A stretch of DNA of 64,000 nucleotides from Dolomedes plantarius (taxonomy: Eukaryota; Arthropoda; Arachnida; Araneae; Dolomedidae): assembly GCA_907164885.2 (NCBI GenBank), contig OU015495.1, positions 212,306,224 through 212,370,223 on the forward strand. Reading direction: 5' to 3'. Shown one piece after another: positions 21,833 through 33,651 of this stretch. The number at the start of each line of letters is the position of its first letter. Position 1 is the first letter of the stretch. A program made the position numbers and the translations under genes. The notes beneath the pieces are model-generated. The model was not told the DNA's origin. It ran no database searches and was given only the letters and a program-made list of their open reading frames with translations.

Positions 21833-23213
21833 TCATGGAAAAAAAAATTAGCGCACCAAGGAGTCGTCAAAATGAAACGAAATTTAACATACGTAATGAC
21901 TACTTTGATATAAGTAAATGATAAGAAAATCAAAAGGAAAAGGATAATTTATTTCAGAGAAAAAGGCAAAAGAACGGAGGAGTTAATACTCCGTTGGACC
22001 CCCTCTAGCGCGAATGCACGATGCGATACGATCGGGCATTGAGTCATACAAGTTCTGTATGATGTCTTGAGACAATTAGTTCCATATTTGCTGTAACCTT
22101 GCCTCTAGTTCGTTCAAACTCGTGGGATGCCCAACTCGTCGTCCCAAATGATCCCAGATATGCTCGATTGGAGACAAATCTGGGGATCGGGCAGGCCAAG
22201 GAAGGGTAGTAACAGTGCGGAGACCCTTGCCGTATGAGGCCGAGCATTGTCTTGTTGAAAAATGGCTCCTGGGAGCCGTTGCATGAGTGGCAACACATGT
22301 GGTTGCAGGATTTCATGAACATACCGCTGGGCTGTCATGGTGCCACGGAACAATACTAGGGGTGACCGTGTAATGTAGGCAATGGCACCCCATACCATCA
22401 CACCAGCTGTGGGAGCGATGTGTCGCTGTACAGCAAAGGCAGGATTGAAGCGTTCACCACGGGCTCTCCACACACGAACACGATTGTCATCACTGCCGAG
22501 ATTGAATCTGGATTCGTCGCTAAAGACGACCTGATTCCATTCCGCTGCAGTCCAGTTTCCTCGTGCGCAGCAAAACTCCAAACGGAGGCGTCGATGGGTG
22601 GGCGTCAAGGGCAGCACACGTAATGGGCGCCGCGATACCAACTGTCCTTCAGCCAGGCGCCTTCGTATGGTTCGAGAAGACACAGAGGCCGCTAGTGAAG
22701 GTGCTACCTGTGCCTGGATGGCGGCCGATGAAGCAGTTGGCTGTACGCGTGCATTTCTTACGATGTGGCGGTCTTCTCGACGACTGGTCTGTCGAGGGCG
22801 TCCTGAGCCTGGTCTTCGTGTACATGACATCTCTCGGGTCCACTGGTCCCAACACCTCCTCACAACACAATCAGAGCGGCCTAATTGACGAGCTACTCGC
22901 CTAGCTGACCACCCAGCTTCCATCATCCCGACGATTCTCCCCCTCTCAAACTGCGACAACTGCTTATATTGTCTGCGAACACGGCGTAATGGCATGTCTA
23001 TCTCAGCTCTTCCTTTGTAAATGATTCAGCACACTCAAACAAGCTTTGCTTACCTGTTTTATACTCCACAAAGTACGATGTTCAACACCCTCTACCGGCT
23101 ATACGTAATGCGCAATCACGCTGCATTTCTAATCATTTGCATATCTCCCGGACATGTACGTTCATTGCAAGTTTCGTTACGATCCCGCAATTATTTCTTG
23201 GTGCGCTAATTTT
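21826..23213 (-). mobile_element. Tc1-like transposon, nearly complete
   Basis: Inverted termini share AAAATTAGCGCACCAAG. At the left the motif is preceded by CACTCATGGAAAA; at the right it runs straight into TA sequence, so the outermost right bases seem lost. The minus-strand transposase fills most of the interior. It is flanked by TA tracts, consistent with TA target choice. Confidence 0.85.
21983..22995 (-). pseudogene. Tc1-like transposase, DD34E type, two lesions
   Basis: Starts MPLRRVRRQYKQLSQFERGR with a paired-like helix-turn-helix (MMEAGWSARRVARQLGRS), then a second DNA-binding region and a GRPRQTS hook. Catalytic blocks are VVFSDESRFNLGSDD (D1), IFQQDNARPHTA (D2) and, in another frame, RSPDLSPIEHIWDHLGRRVG (E). 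A small deletion near 22219-22228 shifts the frame between D2 and E. A TAA near 22076-22078 interrupts the C-terminal helix before LSQDIIQNLYDSMPDRI. The normal end is GGPTEY with a stop at 21983-21985. Full length would be about 340 residues, normal for Tc1. All three catalytic residues survive, so the copy is relatively young. Confidence 0.88.
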
Positions 23214-23278
23214 ATATATTATATATATAATATATATAAAATAATACACTCCACTCCACTCCACTCCACTCCACTACA

Positions 23279-23321
<43 letters not shown>

Positions 23322-23335
23322 ATATATAATATATA
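23214..23335. repeat. (TA)n with (CCACT)n minisatellite
   Basis: TA tract, five or six tandem CCACT units at about 23249-23275, then TA again. Confidence 0.9.
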
Positions 23336-23393
23336 AGAAATATTGCAAAGAGCTGTAGACAGAAGCATAAAAAGAAAGAATATTCAAATAAAG

Positions 23394-24038
23394 TAGTGCT
23401 ATTTTACCATAAAAAACAAAAAAAAGCTTTAAAAAATTATTTTTTTTGAAAAATTGACTCCGAACGTAGAATTTTAATCTGCAATTTTGCTAAAACGCCT
23501 ATCACTCTCCACAAAACCTAATGCTAATATTTTAATTTCCTTCTCACACATGATACCTATGACAGTTATCTTCAAAATGGCCTACAATCTAAGAGAAAAT
23601 TTTAAAATGCAAAAATAATACACACAAATTTATGTTCTAATATTAAAATTTTCCCCGATTCGTCATTCCTTTCCTTATAAAAACAGCCGCAAATAAAAAA
23701 ACTATTTATTATACACCAATTATTGTTCTTTTTTTGTTTATTTTGTAGTTGCTAAGCAAATTGTGTTATTATTGGATATTTTTGAAGGCCAGTGAAATAT
23801 AATTATGTTTTATTTACTTTTCTATTTTGCGTTTAGTTAATTTTCCAATTGTTCAGAAATTAATTATTCAAACAGAATTTATTATTTAAAATATTTCAAT
23901 GGGAGGAGAGGGGTTACAGTTTATTCCTTCACCATTTTTTATTATCATTCTGAAGTAGGAATTATGGTGACTGTCTACGTTCGGAGTCAATTAAAAAAAA
24001 TAAAGGTTTTTTTCATCTGTTATGGTAAAATAACACTT
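23394..24038. mobile_element. TIR element (about 645 bp), unclassified
   Basis: About 75-bp inverted arms: the left reads GTGCTATTTTACCATAA and later TTGACTCCGAACGTAGA; the right has TCTACGTTCGGAGTCAA and TTATGGTAAAATAACACT. TA lies beside both ends. No coding sequence. Confidence 0.65.
23490..23660. repeat. Diverged direct repeat, copy a
   Basis: Includes GACAGTTATCTTCAAAATGG and AGAGAAAATTTTAAAATGCA, matching 24118-24300 in the same order and spacing. Confidence 0.7.
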
Positions 24039-24117
24039 AAAAATTAAAAAAAGAGACCAAAACTTACCTGTAAATAACATACTTTTTTATAAATTGGTCA
24101 ATTTGAAGTAATTTTTA

Positions 24118-24300
24118 ATGAAATTTACCTAAAACACCTATCTCTCTGGACAAAATCTTAAAGCCCTCACACATGATATTTTAATTTCCCTCTCACATAT
24201 GATACATATGACAGTTATCTTCAAAATGACCTAAAATCTAAGAGAAAATTTTAAAATGCAAAAATAATACACGCAATTTTGTGTTCCAATATGAAAATTT
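24118..24300. repeat. Diverged direct repeat, copy b
   Basis: Second copy of the block at 23490-23660. Copy a lies inside the TIR element and copy b outside it. Confidence 0.7.
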
Positions 24301-24335
24301 TTCACACTTTATGGAAACTTCATCTGGTGGACGGA

Positions 24336-24369
24336 TGGCTTGAGCGTAGCTAGGCGAAGCCCGGCTAGC

Positions 24370-24454
<85 letters not shown>
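24336..24454. repeat. GC-rich retroposon end plus (TA)n
   Basis: GCGTAGCTAGGCGAAGCCC followed by GGCTAGC can form a short hairpin and abuts a TA tract of about 80 bp. Similar GC cores lie at 42108 and 42752. Confidence 0.5.
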
Positions 24455-24458
<4 letters not shown>

Positions 24459-25889
24459 GGTAGCTCATGCATAAATGCAATAGTATATTATTAATAAAAT
24501 AAATGTAAAATACTAATGTGCTAGAAAGCAATGCGAATTGAAAACCTCTTGCTGTGGATAGTTAGGCTTGATATTAGATTTTTGTTGACGTCATGAGCAC
24601 TATACTGCTCCGGTATAGTGAACCGTCAAAACTAGAATTTCAGAGCGGTAGTGTTTAACATTGTACAGCGAATAATCATAGAAATAAACGTTCGTTAAGG
24701 AAATTGTTTTAACCGACTGAAAATTTAACCAGGCTAAAATAACAGTTTGAAGACGCTGAATGTAGAAACGAGCATTTATCGGCATGAAAGTGAGTACAGA
24801 CGATGGGTATTGCGTCAAAAAGAAAGAACCCTTTCGAGAACAGCTGTGAGTTTTTTCTAGAATATACTAGCTGTAGTATACCCCGATTGTTTTTCGAACC
24901 TAAAAAATGTTAACATGAGGTAAAATTCGACACATCCGCTGTAAAAAGAAAGTTAGTAACCCACTCTGAGCAAAGTAATTTGAAAATTAATGAATATATG
25001 ATAGCAGCTGTGGAAGGCTAAATACTTGGATGACAAAAAAAACCACTTTCTGAACGTAATGAAAATAGTTTGGAATCGATGGAGAGTATGCTAAAAATAT
25101 TGTTATATTTTCATTGTCTTGCTTAAAAAAATGCTATAGAGGAATTCTAGGTTTATATTTAAACGATCCTCGTAGTGTATTATTTTCATTTCAAAAATTT
25201 AAGTGATCTGCCTTACCTTGAAAATCCATGATATAATGGTGACGTGGTGTTTATTGAACCCCCCATTTTAATGTAATCATGCGGTTAAAATATGTTACGA
25301 TGATTTAATTTTTTCTCATGTTGTCAAATTAATCTGTATAAATCCATGACTTTAACTCTCAATGAAAGCTGTATCACTCTCAAAGGGCACATTGTTTTCT
25401 AATAACTTTTTTCTAATAATAACACAATTTTATATTTGATTATTAGTTTTTAAGTAACGATTTTGATCTTCTGTTAAGTAGTGTGAGATGGTAAGCACTA
25501 TCCGTCGGGACGCGCTGTAGCGAAATCCTACATACCGTAAAGGAAATTTTGTTTATGTACACATTTCGTTTTAACACTTATTAAAAAGCCTGAACAGAAA
25601 GTTGATAGGCTTTGTAGGGTGTTTTTGAAAGCATTGCAACAAAACGAACACAATATTTCAATATTTTTTTTTATTTTACTTCAAGGGAAGCATTTTATTA
25701 AATGAACTTGATGAGTTCTACTTTATTTGAGTTTTCCGAATTTCAGGTGCGGTATATCGTTGACGTAATTCTGGCATAGTCCTTATATTTTCAAATACCG
25801 AATTCTTTCATTTCACAACTGTACCTTGCTCGAGTAAGTTCAGACCAATTTCAGAGTCGAGTTCACTATTTAAATTTAATATTTTAAAG
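24455..25889. other. AT-rich spacer, nothing recognised
   Basis: Only short frames; no terminal repeats recognised. Confidence 0.5.
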
Positions 25890-28120
25890 TGTAATGTCGT
25901 AGAGTACGACATTGTGTCGGCGGAGATAGAAATTGGAAGAAGGAAATGCAAAGATTAAACTAATTGGAGGAAACGAGAGTAGAATGTGTGAAGACTAAGA
26001 AGCGCCAAATGTTTACATTTGGCGCTTCTTAGCCTTCACACATTCTACTCTCGTTAAAGTTGGCTATAAAGATAATAGGAGATAAGGAAGGGGAAGTCAC
26101 TCAGATGCACATGAAATAAATGCGCAAAAGGGCGGTTTGATTAGAAGACGCAAGAAAGGAGGAAGGAAGAATGAAAGAAAAGCGTTGGAAGGAATTTATG
26201 AGAGTCATAAAAGGGAAGCGTATACGTTACGATGGTCAAGAAGGGAAATAACCATGGGAAAGCGCGAAATAGAGCGATTAAAAATGAAATACGCCCACGA
26301 AGTCCATTGGTCGAAGTAAATATTGAGGATAAACCGCAAGCCAATCATATGGTAAAGGGGAAGAGACAACGTAGCCAAATTAAACATTGGAGGAAGTGCC
26401 CGAGAGTTATAATGAGAAAGATATGGAGATGAACTAATAGAATTGATACACATAAGGAGAAGGTTGTTGACTGATAGACTAAGAGGTTGCTTAGTAAACA
26501 CGACGAGCATTGATAGATGTAAAGTTACATAAGGAGAAGTGAGCTGAGAGATGGGAGGCAGCAGTATGGTTTGAAAGTGAGGCTAAACCCATGAATACTG
26601 AAGCCCATGAATATATGTATAAGGTGGCAATTTGATGAATGATAAATTATGACACTGAAGCCCAAAACAGGCAATTATTTAAGAGTAGATAGACGTCTTG
26701 CCCTGATGATTACAGCCCACGATAAAGAGAAGAACATTTCGAAAGAACAGACGAAGCGACCGAATGCTGATAAGAAGCGGTTGATGCAACGGAGTTCCGC
26801 CTTTAAGCGATGATGAGGATGATGCCAGACGCAGGAGAGATTCCCGATTCAGTATGACCCGCTAGCCAAGAAATATTTGCCCAACACCGAATCAGTTACT
26901 TCGTCTATGAACAATCCCAATCAGAGACAGGGCCAATCTGAGACGAAGGATCAACGCCCGCTACAATCCTGTATCAGCAACGAAGGTATTGTACTTTGTC
27001 GTAGTTAGGGACGACATGTTTCTTAGAAAAGAGGGAGAGCCAAGTCACAAGTGCAGAAAGCGACATTATTAAGAGGGGAATAGAGAAAACAAGTAACATG
27101 AGTACAGTAAGGAAGTACAGGCAACGAGTCCTGACCAGCTGTAGTTAATGAACTTGCCAAGTGAAAGTACGGATGGAGATCCGAAGTGTAAGGAAAATAA
27201 GTAGCTAAGGGGCCAAGAAGATAGCAGGGGATCGTTAGTGGAAACAGCGGGGTGCTCTTGCACCGTGAGAAGTTCCAGAGCGGGAAAAAGAGGGCTTCGG
27301 AAACAGGGCTGGTTTCCCCCTCGGTTGCAGATTGGAGAAATGGAAAGGTTAAATTTTATGGGGCACCCAATGATAAAAGTTCAGGGGCCTCATTGGTTAG
27401 AGAGGGTCACCAATGATAGCCAAGAGCGAGAAAGTATTAATGAAGTTAAGAGAGGAAGTTGATAGAGAAAGTAGTAATAGTTGTGTCGAAGAGACTGAGA
27501 TACTCGAAAGCTGAGATTGAAAGTGACAGTATGATATGTAGATGGTGATGTTAAGATGCCCAGCGGACGGACCCAAGCAGATGATTAGAAACTCGTAAGA
27601 GGTAGCCTCGTGGAACCCAGGTGAGATCCGAGTACCGAATACAATTGTTCGCCGGCATATTTGGACGGTTGATGAACCAGCCCGCGCTAAAAAATATTCA
27701 CGGCCGCCGTATCCCCAAGGCCGGAGATGACCAGATGAGGAAAGACCGAACGAACGAACGCTGGAACAGGATTGTAGACAGTAGAGCTTCCCTACAAGCC
27801 TGTTCCAGCGAAGGATGACTAGCTTCCGTCTTCAGTGATTTCGTACCACCGGAACAAGTCCTCGAGCTTAAGCCGCACCAGCACCGTAAGCTGCCCGCTA
27901 CAAGAAGCAAGAGATGTCCGGCGAGCCAGGTGAATCAATCAGCGAGAGGCGCAAACCTACTTGTTGAGTCCCCAACTGAGAACCCCTATTGTTGGCAAGG
28001 AGAGGCCCCCCACTGTTATACAGGTGAAGTCGTCTAAGGTATGGAGAGAGTTTTATGTTTGCTTTCATGCCAATGATCAGCTCGTGTAATGCTCGAGTTA
28101 GTTGATAGGTGATCAGGTTA
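25890..28120. other. Purine-rich unrecognised island
   Basis: The plus strand is visibly enriched in A and G and less AT-rich than the flanks. It starts with a small palindrome (AATGTCGTA GAG TACGACATT, 25893-25913) and an 84-bp palindrome. Frames of 60-100 codons occur on both strands (for example 26137-26319, 27621-27818) but none has a recognisable domain. It may be the decayed body of a retroelement or an untranslated host region; I cannot tell. Confidence 0.4.
25972..26055. repeat. 84-bp near-perfect palindrome
   Basis: Two 41-nt arms with a two-base centre (26013-26014). The arm includes GAATGTGTGAAGACTAAG and AGCGCCAAATGT, with one mismatch (GAAGACTAAG against GAAGGCTAAG). No TIR ends or target duplication are visible. 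Confidence 0.9.
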
Positions 28121-28221
28121 ATTTATGATTGGTAATTATTCATATAGATATATATCACATAGCAGTATTGATTAAAAATGATATTTGCATAAGGTAGGAT
28201 TAATAATGAAATGTATATATA

Positions 28222-29503
28222 CCGGGTGGCCATAATAAAACTGACAGTGCTCACAGTGTTCTGTAGCGCGATCTATTTGCGAGAATGACGCCACATTTTG
28301 TAGGAAGATTAAACAAGACGGGGGACGAAGGATTCCGCGAAAAAATAAATTTGTTCCAAAAGTCACCGCTAGGGGAATATTTGGCGCTGTGTAATAGAAG
28401 AATGGACCTACGATAAATTCCGCTGTGAACCCACACCAAACAGTTACCTTTGGTGAATGTAAGGGAATTTCTGTGACTGCATGTGGTGATTTGTCATCCC
28501 AAATTCGGCAGTTCTGGGTATTCACAGTTCCATGCAGGTAAAAGTGGGCCTCGTCTCCCCATAAGATTTTCCACGGCCAAGCATCATCCACCTCCATTCT
28601 GGCAAGAAAGGTGAGAGCAAAAGTCAATCGCTTATCATGGTCGGGGTACAGTAACTCCTGTACACGGCTAATCTTGTACGGATAGAAGTTGATAATCTTT
28701 CGTAAGATTTTCCATACCGTACTGTAAGGCATATCCATATTCCGAGCTAATCCACGAGCGCTAGAGGTGGCAGCAATATTGTCTGGTCCTCTGTCGACAA
28801 TCGCCGTGGCAACTGCTTCGATTGCATCCTGTGGTACAGATTTTCGTCCTCTGCCTGACTGAACCTTCAGAAAACCTGTTTTCTCAAACGTCGCAACCAT
28901 TGCTTTTAGCCCATTAACTGACACAGGACCGTAACCTTTATGCATTTTTTCGTGCGTTCTAAAAGCACGAAGAGCGGCTGACGCGTTGCACTGGTTGAGG
29001 TAAAAGAATTTGACCAGTAACGCACGCTCGACTAAAGAAGGAGACATTGCACATAAACTTTCAATCCGATTGATTCGAAACGTAACACATTGCCTTTTAA
29101 AACCCAAGCAGCTGGCACTGTGCCAATGGATGTAACGTGAAATTTGAATAAAGAACTTCTTCTGCTCAGCGTACGTGATATTGCAGATCACGAGACTTTA
29201 TCGGTGTTTATGTAGATTTTACGCTTTTTTAAAAGTGTTGCCATATTGCACTTGAACAAAATAAGAAAATGTGCATAATAAAAGGTAATTTTATTCCGTA
29301 TTAATTTGCATTTGTTAACACAATTTTCTATTACACAGCGCCAAATATTCCCCTAGCGGTGACTTTTGGAACTAATTTATTTTTTCGCGGAATCCTTCGT
29401 CCCCCGTCTTGTTTAATCTTCCTACAAAATGTGGCGTCATTCTCGCAAATAGATCGCGCTACAGAACACTGTGAGCACTGTCAGTTTAATTATGGCCACC
29501 CGG
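28222..29503 (-). mobile_element. Mariner-type element with near-identical 178-bp TIRs
   Basis: Termini CCGGGTGGCCATAAT and complement are flanked by TA (28220-28221, 29504-29505). Arms are 28222-28399 and 29326-29503 and differ at only two or three positions by eye. The interior encodes the N-terminal half of a transposase on the minus strand. Near-identical arms suggest recent origin or gene conversion. Confidence 0.88.
28400..29047 (-). pseudogene. Transposase N-terminal half, mariner-type
   Basis: The start MSPSLVERALLVKFFYLNQC is preferred because it begins the typical N-terminal helix-turn-helix of this family (NASAALRAFR). The same frame is open upstream to 29191, giving up to 48 extra residues. 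A linker (GRGRKSVPQD) and a second helix-turn-helix region (ARNMDMPYSTVWKILRKI) follow, then the first catalytic aspartate (WKILWGDEAHFYLHGTVNTQ) and VTVWCGF. The frame then enters the left TIR. The second aspartate and third acidic residue are missing, so the deletion removed the opposite half from that lost in the elements at 844 and 16021. Up to the junction there is no stop or frameshift. Confidence 0.82.
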
Positions 29504-29505
29504 TA

Positions 29506-30177
29506 TGTGTATATTGTGATGATACTTAATAAATTGATTGAGTAATCACTCTTAGTTTTATTAAAGTACTGCCACTAATTACAACGATTCCCGTCACATA
29601 CTTCTCCTTTTCTCACTGATGGTTGGTCATTGCTTCATTATCCAATAACAAATTAATGAATATAATTGAAATAGATAAATTTTTGAATGATACACAAGAG
29701 CGCGAATATAATTGGAGAGTCAATCGAGCCTACTGATTATTAGTTGTGAATATACATGCATTTATGCAATGAGAAGTGAATGAAATTGAATAGAGTAATC
29801 TGCCTAAGAGATCGATAATGATTAAATGTTAAGGGGAGGTTGATGCAACATGAATAGTATATTATTAGTACTAATTCAAAGTGTTCAATGTATATGTGTT
29901 TTATGATATTGAATGGTCAATAAATCAATTCATCATTTAAACAAGAATTTGCCTCTATTGCGATTATATAACCACTCATACGAATCAACTGTTACATGTA
30001 ATATTTCTAGAATGTTTAGCTAGAAAAGCTAAAAATAAATAATGCTAGAAAGTTTTATATTTAAATTAAGTGCATAAAGTTTCACAATTACAAATGTGTT
30101 TCCACATGAGGGAATATATATTAGTTATATATCCACTATTGTAAGTATTCCTATGGACCCCATTTGGTTATAATCCT
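29506..30177. other. AT-rich spacer, nothing recognised
   Basis: No coding or repeat structure seen. Confidence 0.5.
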
Positions 30178-30181
30178 TTAA

Positions 30182-30897
30182 GGGGACAGTGGACCTTCAA
30201 ACCTAACTTCTTTTGTTTAGAATGGATTTGCTTGAAATTTGAATATGTGATTAGTACAATAGATATGTAAATGTGGTTAAAATTTAAAGATGAAATATTG
30301 ATAATTTAGGAATTATTAATTATTAATGATATCAAAATTTGCCCCATTAAAAATGTTCCAGGCGCATTTCTGTTCCATAAAATATGGTCATTTTTATTTA
30401 CAGGATACCTTATAGACCTAACAATGAAACTTATTGCTTATTTTAAGCATTCATAAAAAAATATAAAGAGAAAAAAATAAGTGAAAATACCCTTTTTATT
30501 ATGCAAAATACCTATAAATCATCTTTTCAAGTACAAAATTTAGAAATTTTAAGCTACGAAGCATACTTTTTTTTCAAAAAGATTTATTTGATATACAGTT
30601 AAGTATATAAAACTGAAATTTCAAAGCAGTACGATCATTAGAAATGCGCCCGGAGCAGTTTGAATATCTGTATGACATGAACATTTTTATTCTGAGAAAA
30701 ACACATTTAAAGTTATTGCTATTAGTAACCACATCATATCTAAATTAAATACAAATGCCTATAACTAGGAAAGTAATCACAGAAATTGAAAATTCATTTT
30801 GCAACACATTCCTATTCCTACATAGTTTCACAATTCAATAAAATAAAAAAATCGAATTTTTGGACAAATTTCACAATTTTTAAAGTTCACTGTCCCC
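30182..30897. mobile_element. TTAA-flanked MITE, copy 2
   Basis: Ends GGGGACAGTGGACC and the near-complement are flanked by TTAA at 30178-30181 and 30898-30901. It matches copy 1 across its length, with small indels. No coding sequence. Confidence 0.82.
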
Positions 30898-30901
30898 TTA
30901 A

Positions 30902-31407
30902 ACAAATCTATTGATTGAAATTAGTTCATATATTAACAGTCTAGATGTGATAGAAAAAAAAAGATTGTTTGGAGTGAAATTTTACCCCTTCTTTGAGTGA
31001 TTTATTCATAAAAATAAAAGTGAGAAATCCATGACAATGAACGTAAAATGCTTTGATATTTTGTTTCCTCTGTAAGAAGAAAAGTTAATACACGATTGTT
31101 ATTCCTGTGTGAGAGCCTGTCAGCAAGATAAATAAATGGGAACAAACTGTCTGTCTCAACTTAAAACAAATTCTGCCTTATTGAAATGCGTAATGAACAA
31201 AGTAATGGAGAAAAGAAATATTTATCGACGCGAGGATAGTCTTACTAAATCTTTTCTCCCGAAATAAGTTATTTTCTGACGTACTTTTCTTTTGGAAACA
31301 AAATAAAAACCAGAAGTTAGTTTCTTTCAGCAGACAAATAAATGATTTTTCTTTCTTACTTTAGAAGGTAGTAAACTCTTTAAGCTTTAAAACTCTGCTT
31401 CGAGACA
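30902..31407. other. Spacer, nothing recognised
   Basis: No coding or repeat structure seen. Confidence 0.5.
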
Positions 31408-31467
31408 GATAATGGACATAATAGAGAATAAACTTCTTTCTCTTATGTATTATGTCCATTATTATTT
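31408..31467. repeat. Hairpin immediately upstream of satellite array
   Basis: ATAATGGACATAATA and its complement TATTATGTCCATTAT are separated by about 27 bases, with partial pairing (GAGAA/TTCTC) in between. Confidence 0.7.
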
Positions 31468-31481
31468 TGCTATTACAAAGG

Positions 31482-33651
31482 TATCCAAATGTTTTATTTG
31501 CCTTTTATGTGTCATTTATTCATGCTCAAGATGTTACGGTGCTTACTCACAACGATGATACCTATTAAATATGATTCCAAGGAAGTTTACTTTTCCAGGA
31601 GAATGTTTATACCAGTGGTTCTCAACCTTTTTTCCTTCTCCAAATGTTTTATTTGCCTTTTATGTGTTATTTATTCATGCTCAAGATGTTACGGTGCTTA
31701 CTCACAACGATGATACCTATTAAATATGATTCCAAGGAAGTTTACTTTTCCAGGAGAATGTTTATACCAGTGGTTCTCAACCTTTTTTCCTTCTCCAAAT
31801 GTTTTATTTGCCTTTTATGTGTTATTTATTCATGCTCAAGATGTTACGGTGCTTACTCACAACAATGATGCCTGTTAAATTTGATTCCAAGGAAGTTTCC
31901 TTTTCCAGGAGAATGTTTATACCAGTGGTTCTCAACCTTTTTTCCTTCTCCAAATGTTTTATTTGCCTTTTATGTGTTATTTATTCATGCTCAAGATGTT
32001 ACGGTGCTTACTCACAACGATGATACCTAATAAATATGATTCCAAGGAAGTTTCCTTTTCCAGGAGAATGTTTATACCAGTGGTTCTCAACCTTTTTTTC
32101 CTTCTCCAAATGTTTTATTTGCCTTTTATGTGTTATTTATTCATGCTCAAGATGTTACGGTGCTTACTCACAACAATGATGCCTGTTAAATTTGATTCCA
32201 AGGAAGTTTCCTTTTCCAGGAGAATGTTTATACCAGTGGTTCTCAACCTTTTTTCCTTCTCCAAATGTTTTATTTGCCTTTTATGTGTTATTTATTCATG
32301 CTCAAGATGTTACGGTGCTTACTCACAACGATGATACCTAATAAATATGATTCCAAGGAAGTTTCCTTTTCCAGGAGAATGTTTATACCAGTGGTTCTCA
32401 ACCTTTTTTTCCTTCTCCAAATGTTTTATTTGCCTTTTATGTGTTATTTATTCATGCTCAAGATGTTACGGTGCTTACTCACAACGATGATACCTATTAA
32501 ATATGATTCCAAGGAAGTTTCCTTTTCCAGGAGAATGTTTATACCAGTGGTTCTCAACCTTTTTTCCTTCTCCAAATGTTTTATTTGTCTTTTATGTGTT
32601 ATTTATTCATGATCAAGATGTTACGGTGCTTACTCACAACGATGATACCTATTAAATATGATTCCAAGGAAGTTTACTTTTCCAGGAGAATGTTTATACC
32701 AGTGGTTCTCAACCTTTTTTCCTTCTCCAAATGTTTTATTTGCCTTTTATGTGTTATTTATTCATGCTCAAGATGTTACGGTGCTTACTCACAACAATGA
32801 TGCCTGTTAAATTTGATTCCAAGGAAGTTTCCTTTTCCAGGAGAATGTTTATACCAGTGGTTCTCAACCTTTTTTCCTTCTCCAAATGTTTTATTTGCCT
32901 TTTATGTGTTATTTATTCATGCTCAAGATGTTACGGTGCTTACTCACAACGATGATACCTAATAAATATGATTCCAAGGAAGTTTCCTTTTCCAGGAGAA
33001 TGTTTATACCAGTGGTTCTCAACCTTTTTTTCCTTCTCCAAATGTTTTATTTGCCTTTTATGTGTTATTTATTCATGCTCAAGATGTTACGGTGCTTACT
33101 CACAACAATGATGCCTGTTAAATTTGATTCCAAGGAAGTTTCCTTTTCCAGGAGAATGTTTATACCAGTGGTTCTCAACCTTTTTTCCTTCTCCAAATGT
33201 TTTATTTGCCTTTTATGTGTTATTTATTCATGCTCAAGATGTTACGGTGCTTACTCACAACGATGATACCTAATAAATATGATTCCAAGGAAGTTTCCTT
33301 TTCCAGGAGAATGTTTATACCAGTGGTTCTCAACCTTTTTTTCCTTCTCCAAATGTTTTATTTGCCTTTTATGTGTTATTTATTCATGCTCAAGATGTTA
33401 CGGTGCTTACTCACAACGATGATACCTATTAAATATGATTCCAAGGAAGTTTCCTTTTCCAGGAGAATGTTTATACCAGTGGTTCTCAACCTTTTTTCCT
33501 TCTCCAAATGTTTTATTTGTCTTTTATGTGTTATTTATTCATGATCAAGATGTTACGGTGCTTACTCACAACGATGATACCTATTAAATATGATTCCAAG
33601 GAAGTTTCCTTTTCCAGGAGAATGTTTATACCAGTGGGTCTCAACCTTTTT
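31482..33651 (+). repeat. 155-bp satellite, 14 units, with a six-unit higher-order repeat
   Basis: Units begin near TCCAAATGTTTTATTTG. Counting variants, the order is A A B C B C D E B C B C D E. B carries AATGATGCCTGTTAAATTTG, C carries CTAATAAATATG plus an extra T (156 bp), and E carries CATGATCAAG. Units 3-8 and 9-14 are therefore the same six-unit block (932 bp) repeated twice. Each unit ends with CAGTGGTTCTCAACCTTTTT, a hAT-type terminus. Open frames of 74-126 codons here arise only because one strand lacks stops; units of 155 bp shift the frame and 156-bp units keep it. Confidence 0.95.

Noticed and set aside
22420..22904. Plus-strand open frames of 67-113 codons
   Set aside because: Antisense shadows of the Tc1 transposase, which has clear conserved motifs on the minus strand.
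26137..26510. Basic Lys/Arg-rich open frame of 60 codons and overlapping antisense frames
   Set aside because: Composition follows the purine skew. There is no domain, and competing frames exist on both strands.
31954..33266. 126- and 115-codon open frames that look like a repeated membrane protein
   Set aside because: They follow the satellite period exactly. The frame continues only where a unit is 156 bp, so openness reflects unit length rather than selection.
31482..33651. CRISPR-like regular array
   Set aside because: Units are contiguous 155-bp repeats without unique spacers, in a eukaryotic context.
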